This document shows, piece after piece, positions 1 through 12,987 of a DNA stretch of 64,000 bases (position 1 is the first letter of the stretch; the number at the start of each line of letters is the position of its first letter). The notes under the pieces are model-generated. The model was not told where the DNA came from. It searched no databases and saw only the letters and a list, made by a program, of their open reading frames with translations. The position numbers and the translations under genes are program-made. The stretch is taken from the NCBI GenBank assembly GCA_032718865.1, contig JALUTQ010000007.1, positions 1,054,001 through 1,118,000 of the forward strand, read 5' to 3'. The stretch comes from Tilletia caries (taxonomy: Eukaryota; Basidiomycota; Exobasidiomycetes; Tilletiales; Tilletiaceae).

Positions 1-1839
1 GCCGCACGCTCCAAGGCACAGAAGAGCAAGCGCGAGAAGCGCGAGTTGGAAGACGAGCTTCGCATTGCGTCGGCTGCGTATGACGATGCCGTCAGCGAAT
101 TGGAGATGCGTGCAGAGGCTGTTCTCTACACGTCCGAGGCCGAAGATCTGAGCGCACTGACCGACTACCTCCATTCTCATCTCGACTATCTCCACCAGTC
201 CGTCGAATGTCTCGAGCGCGTCAAAGACAAGTGGTCGCACGTGGATGACCGCGCACTCAACCGAGGCATCAATGCGGGCACTCTCATGTCCAGCCTCCAT
301 TCCTCCAACATCGAGCGGCCACGCTCACGTACAACCTCTCTGAACAGTAATGGCAACAACACCGTCCGGCCTCGCAAAGCGGGAAATCGACCTGGAACAG
401 CCGGCAGCATCAGCGCTGCCGTCACCGCAGGGGCAGGTCGATTCGGCTTCCCCTCTCGCGCTCGTTCTGGTGCGGGTACTCCTGTCAAAGGTCAGACGGA
501 AAACGGGGACGACAGTGTTGACGACGATCGCTCCGGCTCCGTGCTGAGCGATGATGAAGGCGGCGATGCTATGTCGCCGAAGAAGAAGGGCTCGTCGGTA
601 TCAGGCAGAACCAGAAGGAAGAGCTCTGGTTCGACCACGCGACCAGCCTTCAACCGAAGCTTGAGTCGGCTCGGTCTCTTCGGCGGCGGCAAGAAGGACG
701 ACGCACCCTCGGTCGCTGAGAGCAAGGACAGCGGAGAGGGCGACAAGGCCAAGTCGTCCAGCTCTCCTGAAAAGGAGAAAGTCGACGAGCGGCCCGGTAC
801 AATCTCGCGGGGCTGGTCAGACACGTTCAAGACGAAGACGTGGAAGCGGGAGAAGGATCGGGACACGGGCGGCTTTGCGAACATCGAAGGGGGTGCTGGT
901 CTTCATGAGCAACGCTTTGATGAGGACGAAGAGCGTCGTAGAGCGGACTTGCTCAGTGGCGTCTCTATCGGTGGCGATGACGCTGTGGAGAAAGTCCCTC
1001 GCCTGCCCAAGAGGCCCACTGAGGCCCGCCGTCCGTTGAGCACGGACAGTTACAACGCGGCGGATCAAAGCGGCTCCGGTCCTACGAATCTGACTGCGTG
1101 GGAGATGTTCAAGCAGGCTGCTACTGGCGGACGCAAGAATGAACACGGCGAATTCGAGGATAATGCGGAACTTGAGCGTATCGAACGACGGCAGAGCAGT
1201 GCGACGACGGATATCTTCCAGGACGGGAGCGCGGTTGCGAGTCCACTTGGACATTCACCCTTCCCGTCGGAGGGGATGGATCTGAATGCGGGGCTGCGGT
1301 CGCCAGGTGCAGACGACCGAATGCTTGCGTTCAACATCACTGGTCTGAGCGCACACTCTGCTGGCGAAGAGGCGGGCGCTGGGCTGCCGCCGTCAAGTCC
1401 GGCAGAGGTCAGAACCAGTGCCAGCGACAGCGATCCTCCCGGCGCTGGGGATACGATCGGCCGCAGTGCCTTCCGCTCGCTTTCAAGCTCTCACTTCGCG
1501 CCTGTCGATCAGCAAGACACTGGCGCCAGTGGTATCACTGACCATGCCTACGACGGAGCGGACGGCGATGAAGACGCTGAGGAGGAGCGGGCGGTGTTGA
1601 CTTTGAACGGGGCGTCGACGCAGAAGCAAAGGTACCGGTCGGGTGGGATGCTTTCTCGCATGACCAGCGGCGGCGTCGGTGGAGGTGGTGGTAGTGGTGG
1701 AAGCGTCTCGGGAGTGGGGCCAAATGGAACGATCACGGGTGGACGCGGGGCGATGCCGCCGCCTCCGATCCCTTCGGGCTCGATGTTCCTCAAGAATCGC
1801 GCGCCTCCGCCACCACCGCCCAGTCGCGGGAACAAGTGA
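1..1839 (+). CDS. BAR-domain protein, 3' part (5' end outside window)
   Basis: The frame is open from base 1, so the gene begins upstream; 612 codons are visible in one exon ending in TGA at 1839. Residues 1-85 are a charged amphipathic helix region (KSKREKRELEDEL, then ALTDYLHSHLDYLHQSVECL) like the last helices of a BAR domain, which binds and curves membranes in endocytosis or at eisosomes. The rest is low complexity: a basic Ser-rich stretch (RRKSSGSTTRP), acidic patches, a Gly run and a Pro-rich tail (APPPPPPSRGNK) that could bind SH3 domains. No SH3 domain follows. BAR is inferred from helix pattern and context because the domain start is missing. The next gene is convergent. Confidence 0.6.
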   Translation, partial: AARSKAQKSKREKRELEDELRIASAAYDDAVSELEMRAEAVLYTSEAEDLSALTDYLHSHLDYLHQSVECLERVKDKWSHVDDRALNRGINAGTLMSSLHSSNIERPRSRTTSLNSNGNNTVRPRKAGNRPGTAGSISAAVTAGAGRFGFPSRARSGAGTPVKGQTENGDDSVDDDRSGSVLSDDEGGDAMSPKKKGSSVSGRTRRKSSGSTTRPAFNRSLSRLGLFGGGKKDDAPSVAESKDSGEGDKAKSSSSPEKEKVDERPGTISRGWSDTFKTKTWKREKDRDTGGFANIEGGAGLHEQRFDEDEERRRADLLSGVSIGGDDAVEKVPRLPKRPTEARRPLSTDSYNAADQSGSGPTNLTAWEMFKQAATGGRKNEHGEFEDNAELERIERRQSSATTDIFQDGSAVASPLGHSPFPSEGMDLNAGLRSPGADDRMLAFNITGLSAHSAGEEAGAGLPPSSPAEVRTSASDSDPPGAGDTIGRSAFRSLSSSHFAPVDQQDTGASGITDHAYDGADGDEDAEEERAVLTLNGASTQKQRYRSGGMLSRMTSGGVGGGGGSGGSVSGVGPNGTITGGRGAMPPPPIPSGSMFLKNRAPPPPPPSRGNK

Positions 1840-2229
1840 AGTCGCGGTCATCAACGATTTGGCAAGACACAAACAATTTCTGGTCGGCGACGGATACATA
1901 GGAGTCTGCCGATCTTTCAGTCCTTCTTTTCACACCCTACAAACTCTTTCCAGGCTCGGCACAAACACGTAATCCGCTCCAGCTTGCCCTTCTGCTTTTT
2001 GACAATTGCTTTCCGCACTTTCATGGTCGCCGACAGTCCCCTTTCCCCTCTTGATCTTGCTACGCCCCCACTTTGCTTCACTCTCATCGTTCATATCCGT
2101 CCTCTACCACATGGTTGTATCCTGAAATTGAAACATGCTCATACTTTTGTACTCCATCGGACTGTCCTACAAGGTGTAGTACATGTAACATGCAACGAGA
2201 TAGGTCGATAAACGGATGCTTTACGGTTT
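1840..2229. other. Convergent 3' intergenic region
   Basis: Lies between the stop codons of the BAR-domain gene (+) and the GNAT gene (-). AT-richer than its flanks, as expected of 3' UTRs. No gene, repeat or RNA structure seen. Confidence 0.5.
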
Positions 2230-3161
2230 TCAGAACACGACCGTCTTCTCCAGTCTCTGATGGGGAGCTCCCTCCTCGTCGTAAACGTCGCCGACGGGCA
2301 CGTAGGAAAGCCGGGTGTAGAAGTTGATAACGGGCATCTGGCTGCTCAGGACCAGCTTTGAAGAGTGCAACCGTTCTCCTTGTTGTTGTTGTCCGCCGAC
2401 GACTCCGCCCCGGACGGCATCAAGGACCCACCTTTCCGATTCGCGAACGAGAAGCTCGCCGATTCGCAGACCGCGCGCTTCTTTGGCCAATGCGAGTCGA
2501 GTGAGCTTGCCTCCCGCCAGTAAGGTCGGAGCCGTTTTGATCTGCTTGACGTATTCGTCTTCCTTGTCGTTTCCGGGGGTGACGTCGAGTTTGTTCGCAG
2601 CGAACAGGGCTCGGACGGTCGCCTGGTCGCGCACTGGCCCGATGGGAAGAGCTGGGTCGGCTCCGGGCTGGAAGTTTGGGTCGGCGGGTGGGAATGGGTA
2701 GGGAACCCATCGAATCGTCCCCACTGCGCGGGACTCGCCGGTAGACTTGGATGTAGCGATGGCGAGGAAGTGAGCGGAGAGGGGATCATCTGAGAGTGTG
2801 GGAATGAAGATATACATATGTAAGGCCAATATGGAGACAGTTAGTAGCATAGACTTAGGACTCACATTCATCAATCTATACATGTCAAGAAGCAAGAAGG
2901 AACGAAAGAGATTTCAGCCTGTAAAAAAAAGATACGTAGACTCGGGCCATCATTACTAACCTCAGACTCAGCCGGGAATCCCTGCTCCTCGTGGAATACC
3001 GAAACGCGGATCCGATGAGCGGTTCTCAAGTCCTCAGCGGACGAGCACAGGCGGACAGCATACGTTGCGTCGGGGCCGGTCGTCCGCACGACGGTCGCAG
3101 GCGCAGGCGCAGTCGCTGACTTGGGAAGGCTCGCACTCATCTTCACTGACTGCGTTTTCAA
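2230..3161 (-). CDS. GNAT-family N-acetyltransferase, 3 exons with a 10-nt microexon
   Basis: Exons (minus): 3161-2961, 2875-2866, 2789-2230; introns of 85 and 76 nt have GT-AG ends. Total 256 aa from the first ATG; a second ATG at 3140 would give 249. Exon 1 carries RIRVSVFHEEQGFPAESE. The 10-nt exon ATTGATGAAT supplies IDE and the first base of a Tyr codon. Exon 3 continues with DDPLSAHFLAIA and the acetyl-CoA-binding region LALAKEARGLRIGELLV, then a C-terminal FYTRLSYVPVGDVYDEEGAPH. The reading EQGFPAESEIDEYDD matches the EQG(V/F)P...EIDE.D signature of ElaA/YjcF-like GNAT proteins; without the microexon the frame is lost. Substrate unknown. It shares a 254 bp divergent promoter with the next gene. 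Confidence 0.82.
2866..2875 (-). other. 10-nt microexon of the GNAT gene
   Basis: Minus-strand exon ATTGATGAAT, preceded by TATAG and followed by GTGAGT. It restores both the frame and the conserved EIDEYD motif between exons 1 and 3. Confidence 0.75.
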
Positions 3162-3415
3162 CGAGACACTGGGTTCTCCTGGTCAGTTGATCGCGTCCTC
3201 GCTATACATACATGTCAAGAAGCGGGCGCGCAGTCGGAGATCCTCGGAGCCTTTCCCTTCGTTGCGCAACGATCCGGATATCGCGGTACACCAGGGATTC
3301 GCGACACCGTGTCGATGAGCAGCACAGGACGTCACCCGTGCTGGGCAGTGGGCTTCGCATCGGATCGTCTGTCTGCCCACAGCTCCAGAAGAAGGAAGAG
3401 AAGTACTCGTACGCG

Positions 3416-6251
3416 ATGATGCATGCGAGGTCGGCGGGTGCGCTGTCGCGTGTCGCAGTGCGTGTCCCTCGCGGACTCCCGCATTCACGCCGTGTCTGTG
3501 CGTCGCCATCGCCGCCGTCGTTTCCCCGTGCGCTGGGAGCCCGGCCGCTGCCTTGCCCTCCTGCGTTGTTGATGTCGCGCTCGGGTCTGGCAACTGCTGC
3601 CTCGTCCGTGCGACTGTCACTGTCGTCAAGAACACAGTCGGTATCTGAAATCGCTGCGGAAACGGCGGCCGTGTTGGCTCCGCTGTCTGCGACTTCCGAC
3701 TCGGCCAGAAATTGGCTCCTTCGACTGGACAGACTCGCCAACACACCGACCCGGGCAGGATCTAGAATAGCAAGTGAGTCCCTCCAATTCAATCTTATGT
3801 TGGCCGCGTCCTCACTGCTGATTTATACGCCTACTTTCCTTTGCGGCTCCATCGCGTTACAGTCGTCGGCTCAATTCTATCCGGAACAGCATCACTTCTA
3901 CCCGCCTTGCTTGACGAGCCTCTTCGCGAGACAGCCGAGCTGGACTCTCCCGCGCACCACTCACAGCGCGAGACCATCCTCCAACTGCAATCGCGTACCC
4001 GCGCTGCGCTCAGCCATCCATCCGACAGTAGCCCAAGACGTGTCCTGCATATCGTCAATCCGGCCGCAGCATTTACCCACAGCTCCGCTGAGGATGGCCA
4101 ACTTCTCACAGCAGCTCATGACCGATCGTCCGAACACACCCTTCAGCTTCCTATCCCTTGGCTTCCAGTAGACAGCACAGCACCCTTCGAGCTGATCGAG
4201 ATTTTGGACCCGGATCTCAGACCGGAAACGCTGTCCGCCCTGTACGACGCCGACCGGGTCATATTTGTGACCGACAGCTTCACGCTCCGCTCGTCAAAGC
4301 GGGACGATCCGACTCTCAGCTTACTGCAGTACTTTGCGGGCAAGCCTGGTACTCATGTCTTGGTAAACGACATCAATGACGCAGTGGGACCGATCGCAGA
4401 ATCGGCTGAACAATTGCTGCGGGCGAATGTGGGGGATGCGGCCGTAGAAGAGCTTCGGAGCTCCTCAGGCCAGACGTCGTCAACAGCTCTTCCTGTCGTC
4501 AGTGTCAACATCCAAGCTGCAGTTCAAGCGAACGCGTTGATGCGACGGGCCATCGCAACCCCCGAGTCCGCAGACACGCGTGTTCAGGCACCACTCTGGG
4601 ATGAATTCACAGCGCTATACGAGGCCTCTTCCCTTGGAGCGGTACGAGCTCTCTTGGCCCCAGGCTCTTCCGAAGGGACAGAGGAACGGGTCAGAAGCAA
4701 GCTTTTCGCACTGGGACACGCCATCTCTGATGCGCTCGCTCAGCTTGCCCAACGCGAGGATCGTCTATCGGCTGTTCACGGAGTTATTGGCCTGCTCAAT
4801 GACAAAGTCGATGGTCTGGCTCGCAAAATGGTAGAAGAGGTCCTCGAGGCGGGGAAGTCCCGGTTCCTATCGGTCAACGAGGACTCAAGACCTGGTCGCG
4901 TTCTGACTGTGCCTGACTCCGATGTCGAGGTCCAGCCGATCAGCAAGGACGATCTACAACGGGAGAGCGAGGAGCAATCAAAGCGTCCGTCGATCCTAGC
5001 GTCTGTGCTCAGTCTCTTCCGCTCCGACCCTGTACTCTCTTCCGATCGCTCGGCATCACCGGCCTCGCAGATGGCCGACTCGCGTCAGGTTCTGCCTTCC
5101 CTCACCGAGCGCAGACCGGGAGCTGTCGAAGAAGCGTTCCGGCGGCGGTTGAGTCTTCCCAAACTTGTGCTCTTCGGTCGGTCGAATGAAGTAGCTGGCG
5201 TATTGGAGCAGGCGATCGCCAAAAGTTTTGCAAAGGAAGAGGAAGGAAAGGTGAGTGAAGCGCTATTTGCACACACAGGAGACTTGTATTCCAGGCCCAT
5301 TATAAGCGGCCTCGTTCTGACCCGAACGTGTCTCTGAAATGGCTTTGCTCTTAGCTCATCTTCCAAGCTGGCCGACTGCAGCATCTTGCAACGGACACGG
5401 CCGATCGGACCAACACTCTCGTCGTCGCCGCCTTATCCCCAGGCCGCAAATCCGCATCCAAATCAGCAGAATCGGCACTTTCTCAAATCCTCACCCCGAC
5501 CAAGCTCAACGCGCTCCGTGTCGGATTGCCCTCGCACCACTCCCACCGCTTCGACCTGAACGACCCTTACGTCCTCGCTCGGCCCATTGGCAGTCGACGA
5601 GCGCAGCTCTTGGGTGCTGGCGCGGTCAACGGGCTGTCGGACTCGGACACGGCGACACTCGGACAGAAGGGCAGCGTGATTGAGAGTCTGGCCTCCCGGG
5701 CGCATAGTGCGGTCCTGCAGGTGTACTTGCTCCTGATCCCCGCAGGATTTATCGCTGGCGGGCCGTACCTGTCGCGCTACTTGCTCGGGACCTCAGCCTC
5801 GTCGGCTGCGGAGGGCAAAGGCGCGGCGACGGGACCTGCGACGCTGGCGCTCGAGTACCTTGCGGCCCTTGAGCCGTCGACGGCATTACCCCTGGGCGCC
5901 TTCCTTACGCTGGCGTCGATCTACTCGCTGCAGACTTCATGGACAAAAGCCAAGCGGACATTTTGGAGGGACTGGGATGCACTGGCGCACAACCTCGCTG
6001 CGGACATTGAGACGAATGCGGAACATGTCGTACGGTCGCATGTGGGGAGTTATCCCAAGGTGGTCAGGACGGAGTTGGAGGCTTGGGTCCGGTCCGAGGA
6101 GCTTGAGGTCCGCGAATTCTGGATGAGGTTGAGAGTGTTGCGGGAGAAGCACGCTGCGGAGCTCGGAGGGACTGGACGGGCGGGAGAAGGGAGTGAACTG
6201 CTTGACGAAGCGCGTGATGGAGCTTCTCCCTCGACGACGGCCGTAAGATGA
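3416..6251 (+). CDS. Mitochondrial membrane protein, Mmc1-like (dynamin-related family)
   Basis: Exons 3416-3773, 3863-5250, 5355-6251 (introns of 89 and 104 nt), 880 aa. I chose ATG 3416 because it starts an Arg/Ala/Ser-rich, acid-free presequence (MMHARSAGALSRVAVRVPRG) typical of mitochondrial import; the frame is also open upstream to 3212. Later parts include a GTPase-like core with degenerate motifs (PKLVLFGRSNEVAGV; LIFQAGRLQHLATDTADRTN) and two hydrophobic segments (VYLLLIPAGFIAGGPYL; LPLGAFLTLASIYSL) ahead of a charged tail. The layout resembles the fungal Mmc1 family of atypical mitochondrial dynamin-like proteins. That name is from memory of the family and not certain. GTAAGA at 6243 plus an acceptor near 6326 could add a tail of about 54 residues overlapping the convergent gene. 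Confidence 0.65.
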
Positions 6252-6377
6252 TACCTTTTTCTATCTGCCATCAAGGAGTGCAATCCATCTCTTAGAGATC
6301 ATAGAACCACTGACTTGCTTTCTAGCCTTTGCTGGATGAAGGATTCTCATCTACACGAGTCAGGCATGAGAGAGTGA

Positions 6378-7475
6378 CTAAGAGGTTCCGTTGGCATTCG
6401 ATCGAGACTCGGTCCAGACGGGTCTGTCAGGTACAGGAGGAAGATGCCCAGCCAGAGCGGGAAACGCAGACGAGAGCGCTGCCGTGAGCTTTGATTGATA
6501 TGACTGCCAGCGAAAAAGAAGAACGTGTGAGCCGAGCGGGAGTAGCAGAAAAAGGAAAGTCAGAACACAGCTTTGGCTTCGAAACGTACGTGAAGCGCGA
6601 TGGACTGTCCCCGCATCTGCTGGTTGTCCGACACCAGACGATTGACGAGGGTGCGGGAGTGCGTGTCAGGGTTCCGCGAGTCGTCAACCATGCTGACGAG
6701 GGCAGATTTTCGATTGGGAGGGTGGGTGGGTGGGTCAGTAGGGAGTCAGAAATGCTGGAGCATGAATTCCGGGTCCGCATCGCATACTCACTTCAATGCT
6801 TCGGGATTGACCAGGGTCGCATTGATCTCGGGCCGCCGCGCGAGGTGGGAGAGATTGGCTAGGGCTTGGATCGTATGGTTCCTGCCGAAAGAAGGTCCAG
6901 AATTGAGGCAGGGATTAGCATTCACTGGGAGGGTGGGAAGCAAAGAAAGAAAACACTCACACTTGCTCGAGCACAAGATGCTCATTGCCGCGCTCGACAT
7001 CGGCCGCCCGGACAGCCAAGTCGTAGAAGGCGCCGACGACAGCCTTGCTGTTCTCTTCGAGCTGGGCATGCGCCTCGGAGGGAGGCGGAAAATGCGCAGC
7101 GGCCGTCCGATAGAACGACGGCTGATTCGGGTCGTCCGGGATCAGACTGGCTGGGTTCGGATGCGCATATCGCCCGTCTGCACCACCAATTATGCCCGCC
7201 GCCGCCGCCGCCGCCGCTGTTCGTGCTGCGTGCGACTGGGCGTGTTGCGCTGTGGATGGCGGAGGCGGAGGCGAGTCGGTCAGGTCGATGACCACGCGCT
7301 CGCCCGTTCGACCGCCGCGTCCTGGCGAGGCTGGCGGCGAGGGCGAGGGCGACAGCGGCGTTCCTTCACGCTGAGCATGCGCAGCGGGCATCATCTTCTG
7401 GATCGCGTCCTCATCCGTCTGTATGCCATCCACAGAGCCAAGGTCTTGTGAGCTCGGCTCTCTCGCTTCCCTCAT
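6378..7475 (-). CDS. MED10: Mediator subunit 10
   Basis: Exons (minus): 7475-6961, 6881-6792, 6692-6590, 6503-6378; introns of 79, 99 and 86 nt; 277 aa. The C-terminal 130 residues follow Med10: [19 protein letters not shown], an [13 protein letters not shown] helix, NPEALKN then [19 protein letters not shown] (family Y(I/V)D.GRNPD...), then [17 protein letters not shown]. Med10 sits in the Mediator middle module and bridges activators and RNA polymerase II. The N-terminal half is low complexity, with Pro and Ala runs and an acidic [13 protein letters not shown] that resembles a SUMO-interacting motif. This extension makes the protein about twice the usual fungal length. The start is 205 bp from the divergent EMG1 start. 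Exon phases sum exactly. Confidence 0.85.
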
Positions 7476-7680
7476 TCCATCGCCATCTACATATCATGCA
7501 AGCCCAACTTTTTTTTCGTTCGCTTCCTCCACCATCGCTTGCCTGGATTTCCTTCTTCTTGTCCGCGAACATTCATTCGCTTTCCTCGCGAACCGCGCTG
7601 GACAACGTCGAGAGCCTCAGAGTTACGTCTGCCTACAAGCCTGTCTGCTTGCCTGCTTGCTTGCTGTTCCTCCCTGGAAG

Positions 7681-9174
7681 ATGTCCTCCGATACCGACAT
7701 GGACTCCACCTACGGCTCGTCCGGAAACGAGAGCGGCCCCGCCAAGTCCTCCGTCTCCGCCCCAGCATCGACGCGATACCGCTCTGCGGCCGAGGCCGGC
7801 TTCCTCGACGCGGACCACGACGCCGTTGGCCCGTCCCAGCCACGGCCGTCGACCTCGCACTCGACACGGCATCCATCCTCAGCTTCTCGTCCCGGTAACA
7901 TCAAGGCGGGAGTCAACGCAGCAGGTCAGGGCTCAGTCTCCGGTGCGGCGAATGCGGCTGGAACCGCACCAGGAGGCTCAGCGATGGGCGGAGCGATCCG
8001 TCACGCTCTTCCTCCCAAGCCAGCGACATCGTTCGCCCCTTCCGCCGCCCGATACGCAAACAACAACGCAGCCGCCGGGCCGAGTGGGACCGCGAATGGG
8101 AGCGCAGGCAACAACATCTCCGCCCAGAAACGCGTCCGGATCGATTCGTCTCTTGTGCCTCAAGCGCCCAGGGTGCCCAAGACGACCACCGAGAAGGAGG
8201 CCACTCCGCGTCTTATCGTCGTCCTTGAGCAAGCCTGTCTGGAGACGTACAAGATCTCTTCAGGCCCATCCTCTGCTCCATCCTCTCGCGGCGGATATGG
8301 AGGAGGCTACGCTGGCGGAGGAGGAGACCGACGAGGCGGGGCAGGGAAAGACGGAGGTGAAAAGCACGCGCTCCTCAACTGTGATGACCACCAGCGTGTG
8401 CTGGCCAAGATGGGCAGGGATATCGCAGAGGCGCGACCGGATATCACACATCAGTGTCTGCTTACTTTGCTCGACTCACCCTTGAACAAGGCGGGCTTCC
8501 TTCAAGTCTATATTCACACCGCGCGAGGAGTCTTGATCGAGGTCAACCCTCAGGTCCGCATTCCACGGACATTCAAGCGATTCAGCGGTCTCATGGGTGA
8601 GTCTCCCCTTTACAATCTCCCACGTATTCCCGCAAGCAAATACTGATTTTATTGCCTCTACCCCCGCCAGTACAACTATTGCACAAGCTCAGCATTCGCA
8701 GTGTCAAGGGATCAGAGAAGCTTCTTCGCGTCATCAAGAATCCGGTGACAGATCACTTCCCTCCCAACACTCATAAGATCAGTGAGTTTCCTCTCTTATC
8801 ATCTACCTTTTCCTTTCCGTCACAGGCGGGCTGATTACTCTCTTCACTTTCCAAACCCCCCCCCTCAGCCCTCTCCTACGACGCCCCTGTCCAACGCCTC
8901 TCCCAATACCTTCCCACCGTACCAGCCAACCACTCCATCGCGGTCTTTGTCGGAGCCATGGCACACGGACAGGACAGCTTCGCAGACGACGTGGTCGACG
9001 AGAAGATCTCGATCAGCGAGTACAGTCTCAGTGCGAGCGTGGCATGTGGAAAGGTGAGAAGTCGCTGGGGTCCAACCTGCGTTCTGACCCCTCCGTTGTT
9101 GCTGACGCCCCGGCCCTCCTTTCTCGTGATCTCAGTTCTGCTGCGCGCTGGAGGACTTCTGGTCCATCATCTGA
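7681..9174 (+). CDS. EMG1: Ribosome biogenesis methyltransferase Emg1/Nep1
   Basis: Exons 7681-8596, 8671-8781, 8869-9053, 9136-9174; 416 aa. This SPOUT-class enzyme methylates N1 of the hypermodified pseudouridine in 18S rRNA and acts in small-subunit assembly. Family motifs: [111 protein letters not shown] and a 13-codon last exon [12 protein letters not shown]. The N-terminal ~175 residues are Ser/Ala/Gly-rich and are not part of the usual ~250 aa protein. A Gly-rich insert ([15 protein letters not shown]) lies between the first strand and LLNCDDHQ. Convergent with RRP43. Confidence 0.92.
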
Positions 9175-10255
9175 GCCCTCACGATTCCTCTTTCCTTCTT
9201 TCGATTTCTCGCTTTCGCTTTCTTCTTGCCAATAATTAATGACAACACCAGCCATTTCTTCGCCTTGCTCGCTCAGTTCCGGCTCTAAGTTCTGTGTGGA
9301 AAAGGCCCTGTCCACCGCCGTGTGCCGTGAGGGTTGGATGAAGCACGTCGATGCAGTCTAGTCCGACAGAAAACTAAAATAAAAGAGGCGTGCTCGCTCT
9401 CGGAATGGAACCCACGACCGACATCGCGAGAAGAGCAAAACAAAACCAACCGCAGTTGTTGCCACTAAGCCAAACCTATCCGGATGGTGACATTACTGAA
9501 GTCACTTGCTCAAATATATAGTGCTTACACTTTCCAGGATCCAAAAAAAAGAAGAGTTCGACGCCTCAAGCCAGGAGTGTAGTGGCAAGGGCATCGGTCA
9601 CTCTCCATCATGCAAGCATGGTGAAGGGTGGGGCGGAGAAAGATCGTTGAGATGCATGATTACTCCAATGGAGTAAGACAAAGCATCAACTTTGTCAGAA
9701 CAGATACTACACTTGATCAAAGCCAAAAGGCTAGACGAGGTGAAGAAGCAACAGGAAGGGGATGGCGGGGAGCCCGCTGGTATTTATACCTTTCGGGTTG
9801 GCGTGCGCAGCAGAGGATCCTGCGCTCTGGCTGGAGGTGGCAGCGTTGCGCAACGATTTTGAGGCATGGTTTTGATCATTACCCAAGAGTCAACATGATC
9901 ATCGACTATGCCACCTCACGCATTCACCTCGGCCCAGACCGTCTGACTCGCGGACAAGGAGAGGGAAGGTGGAGCAGTGGGGGCTGAGATGGTGCTGGAG
10001 CTCCCCTCCCTCAACAGTCCAGACGATTGACTGGCCACTGATGTCGAGGGAGATGGGGGTCTCCAACTATCGATGATTGGATTCCATTCATCTCGTCTGC
10101 TGTCGAAGTCAAGATTCACCATGACCCGGAAACGTACGAGGCCAGGGAGACCTGTCAAAGGAGAGAGGCCCCTTTTGCTACGAACGACTGCCTCTACTTC
10201 TCTCATTCCTGAAACTTGCCATCGTCTTTCAAAGCAGCAGTGATTCAGAAGTCGT
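9175..10255. other. Convergent intergenic region
   Basis: Between the 3' ends of EMG1 and RRP43. Apart from a tRNA-like relic (listed separately) it holds only short unsupported open frames. Confidence 0.5.
9380..9480 (-). pseudogene. tRNA-like Pol III relic
   Basis: On the minus strand TGGCTTAGTGG (9472-9462) fits an A box, GGTTCCATTCC (9412-9402) is two changes from a B box, and a T-rich run follows the 3' side. The acceptor and T-arm do not pair, so this is a decayed tRNA or tRNA-derived repeat. Confidence 0.4.
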
Positions 10256-11547
10256 CTATGTATTTGTTGCATTGCCAGGGAGCCGCCTTCGTGGAGCGCC
10301 ATCGCTCCTCTTGATCTCGTCGTCGAGCAGAGTGATGAGGTACGTGTACCGCGTTTGAGAGAGACGAACGCAGTGTGCCAGTAGGACCTCGGAATGGACC
10401 CACTTGCCATGTAATGCCGAACCTTCTTGTACGATGTATGCGCGTTGCCGGCCAGACGCATGTAGCGAGGAGACCCTAGGGCCTTCTGAACGCTGGTCGG
10501 TGTGAGGTCGTGGACAGATGGTCACCGTCAGACTGCCGGAGAGGAGAGCAGTCTCGAAGGCGGACGGATCGGCGAGCAGGTGTTTGCTAGAGAGGGAAGA
10601 AAGGGGATTAGCGAGCATTCAAATGGTCGGCAGGAGCCACTTTTGTGGAACGGGAAAGGAGGAGGACTCACGACTCGTGAATGCCAAAGGAGAAGCTCAG
10701 CGGGTGGGCTTCGATTCTGAGAGGCCGGTAAGACTGTGGCCGGGGAGAGCAGAGAGCCCTGTGTTTGTCACTGTCCCACCAAGCCTCTGGGAGCCTCACT
10801 GTTAGAAACATCAGCCTCATCATGCGCAAGCTATATTTGGCCTCAGGTACCCACCATCTCGCAGCGCGCCCATCACGGCTAAGACGGCGGCGTCCAGTAC
10901 ATTTCCATCGTACGCCAAGCAGACAATGTCGATGTAGAGACACCATGCCGCGCGGGCATGCTCTATCAGGAGAGAGTCAAGAGGCACTGCATTGGAACTG
11001 TGGATGCAGGTAGCCACAGCCGCAAACGAGAGAGAGGGACAGTCAGGATTGTAAGCCCAGAAAGAAAGACAGAGCATGTACTCTTTGCGAACACTCACTT
11101 TGCGAGAATATCGAGCAAACGGTCCGTTACCGCCTGGACTTCATCGCTCGGCGGCCCCGACTTGAATCTAGGCGAGCAGCCTGCAGATAGATCCAGATTG
11201 GGCACTGGAAGGGAAAAGACAAGCATTCAGCCTGCCAGCCCGAAAAAAAGAAGGAAAAAAGAGCCGTGACAATTGGATGCGTGGAACATACCGATCCAGC
11301 CTTGATCAGGAGTGCCTTCGTCCGGCCTGGCGATCTCGGCCTTGACGCCCGCGATGACGAGGGTGCTGCCGAGCTTGACCATGCAGCTGCCGTCGGCGGT
11401 CTCGATGGCGCCTACGTTGATGTGGGTGGGACGATGCTCGGAAAAGGCGCGGTCATCTTCGCGGATGTTCTGGCTGAGGAAGCGGTCCAGGTACGCGGTC
11501 GGCCGCAGTCTCTTGAAGGTGAGCGAGGCGATGTCCTGAGCCTGCAT
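10256..11547 (-). CDS. RRP43: Exosome core subunit Rrp43 (RNase PH-like)
   Basis: Exons (minus): 11547-11292, 11204-11099, 10997-10855, 10798-10672, 10586-10256; 320 aa with consistent phases. It follows the EXOSC8/Rrp43 family throughout: FKRLRPTAYLDRFLSQNIR, INVGAIETADGSCMVKLGST, VIAGVKAEIARPDEGTPDQG, VPNLDLSAGCSPRFKSGPPS, WCLYIDIVCLAYDGNVLDAA, RLPEAWW, SYRPLRIEAHPLSFSFGI and LLSGSLTVTICP. Rrp43 is one of six RNase PH-fold ring subunits of the RNA exosome and is catalytically inactive in fungi. Exon 4 reads straight through an internal CAG that could be an alternative acceptor. The tail after LITLLDDEI is 22 residues longer than I expect. Divergent from ARF6 across a 706 bp promoter region. 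Confidence 0.87.

Positions 11548-12987
<1,440 letters not shown>

Noticed and set aside
6326..6486. Extra 3' exon of the Mmc1-like gene
   Set aside because: GTAAGA and CTAG sites exist and the frame is open, but the exon would overlap the last exon of MED10 on the other strand and has no conserved content.
9916..10461. Alternative minus-strand frame under the last RRP43 exon
   Set aside because: The RRP43 frame joins in phase and matches the family; the other is a shadow.
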